Of a stretch of 11,341 bases of DNA, positions 1-6,875 are shown piece by piece. The stretch comes from Rikenellaceae bacterium (lineage in GTDB: Bacteria > Bacteroidota > Bacteroidia > Bacteroidales > UBA932): assembly GCA_003520315.1 (NCBI GenBank), contig DOVA01000145.1, positions 1 through 11,341 of the forward strand. The letters run 5' to 3'. The stretch's first letter is position 1. The number at the start of each line of letters is the position of its first letter. The notes beneath the pieces are model-generated. The model worked only from the letters and a program-made list of their open reading frames with translations, was not told the DNA's origin and ran no database searches. The position numbers and the translations under genes are program-made.

Positions 1-555
1 TTGTATTCATGTGGTAAAGCTGTTCCGAGGATGGAAATCAAGATTGATTCGGAGGATCCGCAGAATATACCTGGTGAGATTTTATGTAAGGGTATGAATG
101 TCATGCTTGGCTATTATAAGAACCAGAAAGCTACTGATGAGGTGCTTTTAAAGGATGGGTGGCTTAGAACCGGAGATATCGGGGTGATGGACAGTGATGG
201 ATTTCTTTATATAAGGGGAAGATCAAAAAGTGTGATTTTAGGACCTAATGGTCAAAATATTTATCCTGAAGAGATTGAAAGTATTTTTAACAATATGCAG
301 TATGTTGTAGAATCTTTGGTGATTGAAGAAAAGGGTTCTTTGACATTGCTTGTTTATCCTGATTTTGAGCAGGCCGAAAAGGATGGGCTTTCACAGGTAG
401 ACCTTGAAAGAAAAATGGAAGAAAATCGCATTTTACTCAATGAAGAGCTCACTAATTTCAGTAAAATACAACAAATTAAAATCTTTCCGGAGGAATTTGA
501 AAAAACTCCGAAAAAAAGTATAAAAAGATTTTTATATCAAAGAGTTCAGGAGTAA
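1..555 (+). CDS. AMP-forming long-chain acyl-CoA synthetase, C-terminal part (gene begins upstream)
   Basis: This is the last 184 codons of an ANL-superfamily adenylating enzyme; the frame is open to the left edge, so the true start lies outside the window and the TTG at base 1 is an internal Leu codon. Family role: ATP-dependent activation of a carboxylic acid, most likely a fatty acid, to its CoA thioester through an acyl-AMP. Visible motifs are the ribose-binding GWLRTGD (residues 53-59 of the fragment), the hinge region IRGRSKSVIL (71-80) and the small C-terminal domain with NIYPEEIE (86-93). The end, KTPKKSIKRFLY, is where the A10 catalytic lysine normally sits (TPTGKIxR or TPTxKIKR); here the aligned residue is Ser173, with lysines at 171, 172 and 175. 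The TAA stop is 5 bases before the next ATG, so it is co-transcribed with the deaminase. The class is secure; the substrate is inferred from overall style and not provable from this part. Confidence 0.88.
   Translation: MYSCGKAVPRMEIKIDSEDPQNIPGEILCKGMNVMLGYYKNQKATDEVLLKDGWLRTGDIGVMDSDGFLYIRGRSKSVILGPNGQNIYPEEIESIFNNMQYVVESLVIEEKGSLTLLVYPDFEQAEKDGLSQVDLERKMEENRILLNEELTNFSKIQQIKIFPEEFEKTPKKSIKRFLYQRVQE
548..552 (+). promoter_or_regulatory. Shine-Dalgarno site of the dCMP deaminase gene
   Basis: AGGAG lies 8 bases before the ATG at 561 and is embedded in the final codons of the synthetase gene. It fixes the deaminase start. Most other genes in this window have only A/T-rich DNA at this position. 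Confidence 0.75.
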
Positions 556-560
556 GTTTT

Positions 561-977
561 ATGCAAGACAAACAGGAACAGTTTGACAGAAGCTATCTGG
601 AGATGGCTGAAGTATGGGCGAAGAATTCATATTGTAAGAGAAGACAGGTAGGAGCATTACTGGTTAAGGCCAGAATGATCATTTCTGATGGATACAATGG
701 TACTCCTGCCGGTTTTGAGAATATTTGTGAAGACGATGAAGGACACACAAAGCCTTATGTGCTTCATGCAGAAGCAAACGCAATTACTAAAGTTGCCCGA
801 TCCGGTAATAGTAGCCTTGGAGCCACTTTATATGTAACTACTGCTCCTTGTTTGGAGTGCGCCAAACTGATAATTCAAGCAGGTATTGTAAGGCTGGTTT
901 ACAAGGAAGATTACAGAGTCTCTGATGGAATTGAACTTCTTAGAAGAGCAGGAATAGAAATTGTTAATATTGAATAA
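561..977 (+). CDS. Deoxycytidylate (dCMP) deaminase
   Basis: The 138-residue protein carries the zinc-dependent cytidine/deoxycytidylate deaminase signature. HAE at 69-71 supplies the zinc ligand His69 and the catalytic Glu71; PCLEC at 96-100 supplies Cys97 and Cys100. The GYNGTPAGFENIC stretch (44-56) and the early CKRRQVGALLVK (25-36) are typical of dCMP deaminases rather than cytidine deaminases or tRNA-specific TadA. The expected cytosolic reaction is dCMP to dUMP, feeding thymidylate synthesis. Its length is normal for the short bacterial form. It starts 5 bases after the synthetase stop with a clear Shine-Dalgarno, and ends one base before the protease ATG, so the three genes form one transcription unit. 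ComEB-type proteins in Firmicutes belong to the same family, but nothing here suggests a competence role. Confidence 0.93.
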   Translation: MQDKQEQFDRSYLEMAEVWAKNSYCKRRQVGALLVKARMIISDGYNGTPAGFENICEDDEGHTKPYVLHAEANAITKVARSGNSSLGATLYVTTAPCLECAKLIIQAGIVRLVYKEDYRVSDGIELLRRAGIEIVNIE

Positions 978-978
978 T

Positions 979-2580
979 ATGTCATTTTTCAAGAATTTCA
1001 AAGAGAGGATGAAGAATAATCCTTTTATATATATCTTAATATTTTGTTTGATAATTTTTCTGATATTCAGAATATTGGATACATATTCGGCCAGAAACAG
1101 AGAGTTGTCCGTAAAAGCAGGAAAATGGGATAAACTTTTGTTGGTGCTCTCTGAAGTTGAGAAAAATTATGTCGACTCCATTGACAGAGACACTTTGACT
1201 GAAATTATTATTCCATATCTTCTCGAAAATCTCGATCCTCATTCGGTATACCTTCCTCCTGCAGAACTTAAAGAGGCAGATGAATCTCTGGAGGGTAATT
1301 TTGACGGTATAGGTATTCAGTTTAATATTCCTAATGATACGGCAATAGTTATCAGTGTAATACCTGGTGGTCCTTCCGAGAGAGCTGGTTTGCTTTCAGG
1401 TGACAGAATTGTAAAAGTAAATGATGAAACAGTTGCAGGAGTTAAAATAAATCAGGATTCTCTTGTGGCAAGACTTAGAGGTAAATCGGGTTCTATTGTT
1501 AAGATTGGCATCAAACGGGGTAATAACAACAATTTGGTATATTTTGACATCAAAAGAGACAAGATACCTGTTAAAAGCGTGGACGTAAGATATATGATTG
1601 ATGACACAACCGGGTATATCAAATTGTCTAAGTTTACAAAAACCAGCTATGAAGAGTTTTTGAAAGCAGCTCTTGAACTTAAAGAGAAAGGTATGAAGGA
1701 ATTGATTTTTGATTTAAGAGGTAATGCAGGTGGTTATTTTGATCAGGCTTTTCTTATTGCCAACGAATTCCTTGATAAGGGACAAATGATTGTATATATG
1801 CAAGGTCTTCACAGACCTAGACAAGATTTTAAAGCTGATGGAAAGGGTAAACTGAAAGATATTGCTTTAAAGGTTCTTATTGATGAAGGATCAGCCTCTT
1901 CAAGTGAAATTTTTGCCGGAGCCATTCAGGATAATGATAGGGGAACAGTTATTGGAAGACGTTCATTTGGAAAGGGACTTGTTCAGGAGCCGATTTATTT
2001 TTCTGACAAGTCTGGAATAAGACTTACTGTAGCGAGGTTCTATACTCCGACAGGCAGGTCTATTCAAAAACCTTATTCAAAGGATTATCAGTATGATATA
2101 ATTGAACGATACAAGCATGGAGAACTGACATATGCTGATAGCATCAAAAAGAATGACTCTCTTAAGTACACAACTCCTAAAGGAAAGATTGTATATGGCG
2201 GAGGAGGTATTACTCCGGATGTATTTGTGCCTATAGACACTGTGGGAGTGAATCATTTTTTGATAGAAGTCTCAAACAAGGGTTTGCCTTTTAAGTTCAG
2301 TTCTATGATCGCAGATGCTTATAGACCTGCTTTACAAAACATAAGGGATCTTCAATCCATGGAAACTCTTTTTTCAAAGATGAATCTGGAGCAGAGGTTT
2401 CTAAAATATGCTGCAGACAATAAGCTGGTACCTTCTTCTAAGGAGTGGGAGGAGAGTAAATATATAATAATAGCTCAGATAAAGGCGCTAATAGGCAGAT
2501 ATTCTCCACTAGATGACGAAGCTTTTTATCCAATAATGGCTGAAATTGATAATGTTATAAAAAAGGCGATTGAGCTATGA
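979..2580 (+). CDS. Membrane-anchored S41 C-terminal processing protease (CtpA/Prc type) with PDZ domain
   Basis: I choose the ATG at 979, one base after the deaminase stop, over an upstream in-frame TTG at 961 that would overlap the deaminase; this gives 533 residues. An uncleaved-looking transmembrane helix spans about residues 15-33, which places the bulk in the periplasm. A PDZ domain follows at about 100-195 (GIGIQF, GPSERAGLLSGDRIVKVN). The S41 core is at about 205-420. The Ser-Lys-Gln catalytic set is intact: Ser307 in EGSASSSEI, Lys332 in FGKG exactly 25 residues later, and Gln336 four further on, as in E. coli Prc. FDLRGNAGGYF (244-254) is the conserved strand before the active site. 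About 110 residues after the core (415-533) form a C-terminal extension with no motif I recognise. The family trims or degrades periplasmic proteins from their C-terminus. The 3' end overlaps the opposing TonB-like gene by 26 bases, so no terminator fits between them. Confidence 0.94.
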   Translation: MSFFKNFKERMKNNPFIYILIFCLIIFLIFRILDTYSARNRELSVKAGKWDKLLLVLSEVEKNYVDSIDRDTLTEIIIPYLLENLDPHSVYLPPAELKEADESLEGNFDGIGIQFNIPNDTAIVISVIPGGPSERAGLLSGDRIVKVNDETVAGVKINQDSLVARLRGKSGSIVKIGIKRGNNNNLVYFDIKRDKIPVKSVDVRYMIDDTTGYIKLSKFTKTSYEEFLKAALELKEKGMKELIFDLRGNAGGYFDQAFLIANEFLDKGQMIVYMQGLHRPRQDFKADGKGKLKDIALKVLIDEGSASSSEIFAGAIQDNDRGTVIGRRSFGKGLVQEPIYFSDKSGIRLTVARFYTPTGRSIQKPYSKDYQYDIIERYKHGELTYADSIKKNDSLKYTTPKGKIVYGGGGITPDVFVPIDTVGVNHFLIEVSNKGLPFKFSSMIADAYRPALQNIRDLQSMETLFSKMNLEQRFLKYAADNKLVPSSKEWEESKYIIIAQIKALIGRYSPLDDEAFYPIMAEIDNVIKKAIEL

Positions 2581-3301
2581 ATCTGTAAACGATCTCTCCC
2601 TGCTGCTTTTCTGGAGCAGTGTCAGATGCCGTAAATCGAGATGATTTAGCTGCTCGTATGGCGTATTCTCTTATGCAGTCGTCATTTGCAGATATCCCGT
2701 CTATAATTGATGCAGAGACTACGTATCCCTTTCTATTGACAATAATTGAAATATAGACATCTCCACCTGCTATGCATTTATAAACAGGAATTGGCAGGGA
2801 TATTGCTTTTCTTCCTTCGAGAGTATATGATAGAACTGAAGGGCCTTTGTATGACTCACTTTGAGACTGTTTGGAGCTATTGGTAGAAGTTGGAACGTCA
2901 TCACTGCCCTGATAAGCTTCTGCCTCTTTTTTTGAAGCTTCGAGTTTCTTCTGGAGCTCCATTGCTTCTTGATAGACTTGTGAGGGATTTTTGAAACGGT
3001 CGTCTCTTAATTCACTTCCCTTTTTAGCTCCTGCATCGACAATCACATTTCGAATATTATTTCTGGTGGTTGAACCGTAAGTCTGCCCTGAAAGTTCTTC
3101 ATCCAATTCTTTGCTGATCTCTTCTTTAAGTTTAATCTCTTCAGCCTCTTTTTCTATTTGTTCCTGTTTTGAAAAATCAATTACGAAGGAGTTTTCTTCT
3201 GATACGAGAGCGCTAATTTTGGCTAGCAGGAGAATTATAATTATCAGAAGATGAACTGCAATTGTAAGATAGAGACCAACTTTGTTTTCAAATTTAAGCA
3301 T
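2555..3301 (-). CDS. TonB-like energy transducer protein
   Basis: This is a 248-residue inner-membrane protein. Residues 9-33 form one transmembrane helix containing T13-x3-H17, which matches the spacing of the SxxxH motif through which TonB contacts ExbB/ExbD, with Thr for Ser. A charged Glu/Lys-rich, probably coiled-coil segment follows (45-70), then a linker rich in Lys/Glu and Ser/Gln (105-150) without the Pro-rich spacer of classical TonB. The C-terminal region (about 165-244) resembles a TonB C-terminal domain: GGDVYISIIVNRKGYVVSASI and REYAIRAAKSSRF. Cys176 and Cys209 could pair. Family role: coupling proton-motive force to outer-membrane receptors or envelope processes. The start overlaps the end of the uridine kinase gene by 8 bases, so it is translated from the asnS-udk transcript. 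It could instead be a TolA-like or structural envelope protein; the TonB-like fold is the safer statement. Confidence 0.78.
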   Translation of the reverse strand: MLKFENKVGLYLTIAVHLLIIIILLLAKISALVSEENSFVIDFSKQEQIEKEAEEIKLKEEISKELDEELSGQTYGSTTRNNIRNVIVDAGAKKGSELRDDRFKNPSQVYQEAMELQKKLEASKKEAEAYQGSDDVPTSTNSSKQSQSESYKGPSVLSYTLEGRKAISLPIPVYKCIAGGDVYISIIVNRKGYVVSASIIDGISANDDCIREYAIRAAKSSRFTASDTAPEKQQGEIVYRFIAQSPFL

Positions 3302-3914
3302 TTTTCTTGTTGAGAAACTTTTCTATTGATGCAAGCAAGATATCAATAGCAACCTGATTGTGACCTCCTTGCGGAATAATGATATCAGCGTATCTTTTAC
3401 TTGGTTCTATGAATTGAAGATGCATCGGTTTTACAGTCTTTTCGTATCTTTCAAGGACTTTTTCAACAGACCTTCCTCTTTCAAGATTGTCTCGAGCAAT
3501 TACCCTGCCAAGCCTGTCATCAGCATCTGCATCGACAAAGACCTTTATATCCAGACAGTTTCTCAGTTCAGGACAGGTGAAAATGAGTATTCCTTCCACA
3601 ATAATTATGGGAGCAGGTGATACTCTTACCGTCTCAGTAGTCGATCTTGAGCATGTAAGATAAGAATAAACTGGCTGTTCAATGGATTTTCCTGACTTAA
3701 GTTCCTTGATTTGTTTGACAAGAAGCTCGAAGTCGACTGAATCCGGATGGTCAAAATTAAGTTCAAGTCTCTCTTCAAGTGGGAGGTGACTGTTATCCTT
3801 ATAATAGGCATCTTGAGGAATAACTACTACATGATCTCTAATCCTGCTTACAATCTGAGATACAACAGTAGTTTTTCCTGCTCCCGTACCGCCGGCAATT
3901 CCAATTATTAGCAT
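3294..3914 (-). CDS. udk: Uridine kinase
   Basis: The 206-residue protein is a P-loop nucleoside kinase of the uridine kinase family. Walker A is GGTGAGKTT (8-16). Other family motifs are QDAYYKD (34-40), FDHPDSVDF (54-62), VEGIL (106-110), the lid arginines in RVIARDNLERGRS (137-149), and EPSKRYADIIIP (170-181). The expected cytosolic reaction phosphorylates uridine, and usually cytidine, with ATP or GTP for pyrimidine salvage. The nucleoside-binding stretch, usually Y-x-Y/F-x3-H-T/S-R, reads YSYLTCSR (83-90), so the customary His is Cys88. Its length is normal. It starts 6 bases after the asnS stop and overlaps the TonB-like gene by 8 bases, so it is the middle gene of a three-gene operon. 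No Shine-Dalgarno is visible. Confidence 0.93.
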   Translation of the reverse strand: MLIIGIAGGTGAGKTTVVSQIVSRIRDHVVVIPQDAYYKDNSHLPLEERLELNFDHPDSVDFELLVKQIKELKSGKSIEQPVYSYLTCSRSTTETVRVSPAPIIIVEGILIFTCPELRNCLDIKVFVDADADDRLGRVIARDNLERGRSVEKVLERYEKTVKPMHLQFIEPSKRYADIIIPQGGHNQVAIDILLASIEKFLNKKNA

Positions 3915-3920
3915 ATGTTA

Positions 3921-5306
3921 TTAAAATTCAGCATTTTTAGGCGTTCTAGGGAATGGAATCACATCTCTAATATTTGACATGCCTGTAACAAAAAGCAAAA
4001 GCCTTTCAAATCCAAGTCCGAAACCGGAATGAGGAGCTGTCCCGAATCTTCTGGTATCGAGATACCACCAAAGTGATTCAATACCCATGTTAAGTTCTGC
4101 AATTCTTTTTTCAAGTTTTTCCAGAGATTCTTCACGTTGAGAGCCACCTATTATCTCTCCAATCTTTGGAAACAGAACATCCATTGCCCTTACAGTTTTA
4201 CCGTCATCATTCTGTTTCATATAGAAAGCTTTAATCTCTTTTGGGTAGTCTGTGAGGATTACTGGTTTTTTAAAATGTTTCTCAACAAGGTATCTTTCAT
4301 GTTCACTCTGCAAATCAGTACCCCAGAAAACGGGATATTCAAATTTTTGTCCCGATTTCATGAGAATATCAACTCCTTCGGTATAGGTTAGTCTTACAAA
4401 ATCAGTGTTGATAACGCTCTCAAGTCTATCAATCAGTTCTTTATCAAACATATCATTTAAGAACCTTAAGTCGTCAAAGCAATTGTCCAGAGCATATTTT
4501 ACGAGATATTTGATGAACTCTTCTGCAAGATCCATATTCTCCTTGATCTCATAAAATGCCATTTCCGGTTCAATCATCCAAAATTCAGCAAGATGTCTTG
4601 GTGTATTGGAATTTTCTGCTCTAAATGTAGGTCCGAAGGTATAAATTTCTCCAAGAGCCATAGCTCCTAATTCTCCTTCAAGTTGTCCGCTGACTGTAAG
4701 ATATGTGGGCTTGCCAAAAAAATCAGAGCTAAAATCTATTTTTCCTTCAGGTGTTCTCGGAGGATTGTCAATATCGAGAGTCGTCACCTGAAACATTGCT
4801 CCTGCACCTTCTGCATCGGAACCGGTTATCAGAGGAGTATGGAGGTAATAAAAACCTTTGTCGTTAAAGAACCTATGAATAGCAAAAGCCATTGCATGGC
4901 GGATACGGAGTATAGCTCCAAAGGTGTTGGTACGTGGCCTCAGATGTCCAATTTCACGTAAAAATTCCATACTGTGGCCTTTTTTCTGAAGAGGATATTT
5001 CTCCGGATCGGCTGAACCATACAATATAAGTTTTTTTGCCTGAATCTCAACAGCCTGTCTACTGCCAACAGATGCGACCAGAGAACCCTCGACGCAAATA
5101 CACGCTCCAGTTGTCACATCCTTGAGCTGTTCATCTGAGAAATTGCTCATATCAAACACAATCTGTATATTATTGATTGTGGAGCCATCATTTAGAGCGA
5201 CGAAAGATATGTTTTTATTGCCTCTTTTTGTTCTTACCCATCCTTTAACTTGTACATCGACACCTGCATTCAGTTTCAACAGTTCGCGAACCTTAATTCT
5301 TTCCAT
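3921..5306 (-). CDS. asnS: Asparaginyl-tRNA synthetase
   Basis: This is a complete 461-residue class IIb aminoacyl-tRNA synthetase, within the usual length for bacterial AsnRS. The N-terminal OB-fold anticodon-binding domain covers about residues 15-98 ([20 protein letters not shown]). The catalytic core contains [17 protein letters not shown] (156-172, motif 1 region), the motif 2 stretch around [22 protein letters not shown] (228-249), GGSQREE (387-393) and motif 3 [13 protein letters not shown] (428-440). [12 protein letters not shown] (353-364) is the AsnRS-type amino-acid-site segment and helps to separate it from AspRS. It charges tRNA-Asn with asparagine in the cytosol. It is the first gene of the asnS-udk-TonB-like operon, preceded by a strong Bacteroidota promoter match. 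The start at 5306 has no Shine-Dalgarno but is the first Met ahead of the conserved OB fold. Confidence 0.97.
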   Translation of the reverse strand: MERIKVRELLKLNAGVDVQVKGWVRTKRGNKNISFVALNDGSTINNIQIVFDMSNFSDEQLKDVTTGACICVEGSLVASVGSRQAVEIQAKKLILYGSADPEKYPLQKKGHSMEFLREIGHLRPRTNTFGAILRIRHAMAFAIHRFFNDKGFYYLHTPLITGSDAEGAGAMFQVTTLDIDNPPRTPEGKIDFSSDFFGKPTYLTVSGQLEGELGAMALGEIYTFGPTFRAENSNTPRHLAEFWMIEPEMAFYEIKENMDLAEEFIKYLVKYALDNCFDDLRFLNDMFDKELIDRLESVINTDFVRLTYTEGVDILMKSGQKFEYPVFWGTDLQSEHERYLVEKHFKKPVILTDYPKEIKAFYMKQNDDGKTVRAMDVLFPKIGEIIGGSQREESLEKLEKRIAELNMGIESLWWYLDTRRFGTAPHSGFGLGFERLLLFVTGMSNIRDVIPFPRTPKNAEF

Positions 5307-5340
5307 ATAATTTTGATAACAACTCTATTTATATATCAAG

Positions 5341-5370
5341 CAAAGTTACTCAATTGGTAGGAAATCACAA
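5341..5370 (-). promoter_or_regulatory. Predicted Bacteroidota sigma-ABfr-type promoter of asnS-udk-TonB-like operon
   Basis: On the minus strand the -33 element TTG (5370-5368) is followed by 19 bases and then TAACTTTG (5348-5341), an exact match to the -7 consensus TAnnTTTG. Transcription would begin near 5335, giving a leader of about 30 bases before the asnS ATG. The -33 element lies within the last codons and stop region of the upstream GHL10 gene (TGA at 5367-5365). No transcription data are available here. Confidence 0.62.
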
Positions 5371-6864
5371 TAATATTATTTTGGATGGTTCACTCTCGTT
5401 GGAGCAATGGTCAATGGCAGTGATAACATATTGATATCTAACTTTTCTGCTCTTTGGAACTTCGGGTTTGTAGTAATTTGTATTAACGACTTTTAGCAGA
5501 TATTTCGGATTATCTATATCAATTTTTTCTCTGAGAGGGAAGCGATATACTGCAAAAAATCTGGCCTCTTGCATTTTGTCATTATTGCTATTGTGATTCC
5601 ACCTTATAATACCCTTTTTCACTGTCAAATCTGTCACTGGTGGAGGTGCGATTGAGTCAAGAGATTTATATGCAGGAACAAGGGCAATGTATTTTTGATA
5701 TTTTTGAATAAGAGAGTCAGTAAATCCAAATGGGTTTGTAAGTAATGACCAGCCAGGCCACCATACGTTTCCATCAACATTTGGCAGCTCTCTTTCAAGT
5801 CTCATCTTTTCAGCAAACTGAGTCTTGGTAGAATCTTCGATGTCTTTTTCATTGAATGTACTGATACTTTGTCCTATGTAGAGATGTCCCTTAAAATTGG
5901 CGTCATTCCACCAATTAATCAATGTCAAATAATCTGCAGCTGGGTGCCCTATTTTCCAGTAAAGCTGTGGAACATTGTAGTCTATCCATCCATTTTCCAG
6001 CCAAAGGGGAATGTCGGCATATAGGTCCTCATAAGTAGAAAGGCTATTTGTTTTGCTTCCGCTTCCATCTGGAGTATCTTTAAAGTTTCTGTGGACTCCG
6101 AAGGGACTGATCCCAAATCTTATCCATGGCTTGATTTTCTTGATTGTATCATTAATTTCTCTTATGAGAGTTGATACGTTATTTCTTCTCCAGTCACCTT
6201 TTTGCCAGTATTCAAATCCCTGTTTTTTAGCATATTTCACAAATGATGCATCATCATGAAATTCTTCAAATTTTTCCGGATAGGGATAAAAGTAATCGTC
6301 AAAGTGAATTGCATCAACATCATATCTTGTCACAATATCTGCAATAACATTTTTTGTATGAGCTATTGCTTCTGGTTCACCCGGGTCAAAGTAAAGCTGT
6401 TTGCCATATTTTTTGAATATTTCAGGTTTTTTGAAATAGAGATGATTTGGATGGAGTTGCTCCTGATCATTTGAAGTTACACGATATGGGTTACACCAGG
6501 CATGTAATTCCATACCTCTTTTATGAGCTTCTGTAATCATAAATTCAAGAGGATCCCATAGTGGTTCCGGCGCCTTTCCCTGTTCACCGGCAATAAATCT
6601 GCTCCATGGCTCCAAATCTGATACATAAAATGCATCAGCTTGTGGTCTTACCTGAAAAATCACAGCATTAATTCCAGCTTGTTGAAGGACGTCAAGAGTA
6701 TGGCTGAGGTACTGTTTCAATGAATCACTGCTCATATGCTTGAAATTTTGATTTCCCACCGTATGAAGCCATGCGCCACGAAATTCTCTCTTAGGCAAAT
6801 CTTGAGAATAGAGTTGGAGAGAAAAAAGAAAAATTGCTATATAAATAATAATACTTTTTTTCAT
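5365..6864 (-). CDS. Exported glycosyl hydrolase-like GHL10 (DUF187/YngK-type) protein with C-terminal FN3-like domain
   Basis: The 499-residue protein begins with a Sec signal peptide (MKKSIIIYIAIFLFSLQLYS, likely cleaved before or near Gln21). Residues 26-395 match the GHL10 TIM-barrel family: REFRGAWLHTV (27-36), FQVRPQADAFY (70-80), HAWCNPYR (121-128), DAIHFDDYFYP (184-194), RFGISPFGVHRN (249-260) and DYNVPQLYW (295-303). The acidic residues Asp189/Asp190 and conserved Glu/Asp at strand ends are candidates for catalysis. Residues about 405-499, starting APPPVTDLTVKKG, look like a fibronectin type III fold. The family is thought to act on glycans outside the cytoplasm; the substrate is not evident here. 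It starts 11 bases after the alkaline phosphatase stop and is probably co-transcribed with it. No SusC/SusD genes are nearby, so this is not a typical polysaccharide utilisation locus. Confidence 0.88.
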   Translation of the reverse strand: MKKSIIIYIAIFLFSLQLYSQDLPKREFRGAWLHTVGNQNFKHMSSDSLKQYLSHTLDVLQQAGINAVIFQVRPQADAFYVSDLEPWSRFIAGEQGKAPEPLWDPLEFMITEAHKRGMELHAWCNPYRVTSNDQEQLHPNHLYFKKPEIFKKYGKQLYFDPGEPEAIAHTKNVIADIVTRYDVDAIHFDDYFYPYPEKFEEFHDDASFVKYAKKQGFEYWQKGDWRRNNVSTLIREINDTIKKIKPWIRFGISPFGVHRNFKDTPDGSGSKTNSLSTYEDLYADIPLWLENGWIDYNVPQLYWKIGHPAADYLTLINWWNDANFKGHLYIGQSISTFNEKDIEDSTKTQFAEKMRLERELPNVDGNVWWPGWSLLTNPFGFTDSLIQKYQKYIALVPAYKSLDSIAPPPVTDLTVKKGIIRWNHNSNNDKMQEARFFAVYRFPLREKIDIDNPKYLLKVVNTNYYKPEVPKSRKVRYQYVITAIDHCSNESEPSKIILL

Positions 6865-6875
6865 AGTTTATATTT

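Noticed and set aside
961..978. TTG at 961 as start of the S41 protease
   Set aside because: It would overlap the deaminase gene by 17 bases and add six residues before a good ATG at 979 that follows the deaminase stop by one base.
3360..3620. Open frame on the plus strand opposite uridine kinase
   Set aside because: It is a shadow of udk, with no family resemblance and an unlikely composition; other opposite-strand frames in asnS, GHL10 and phosphatase genes were rejected for the same reason.
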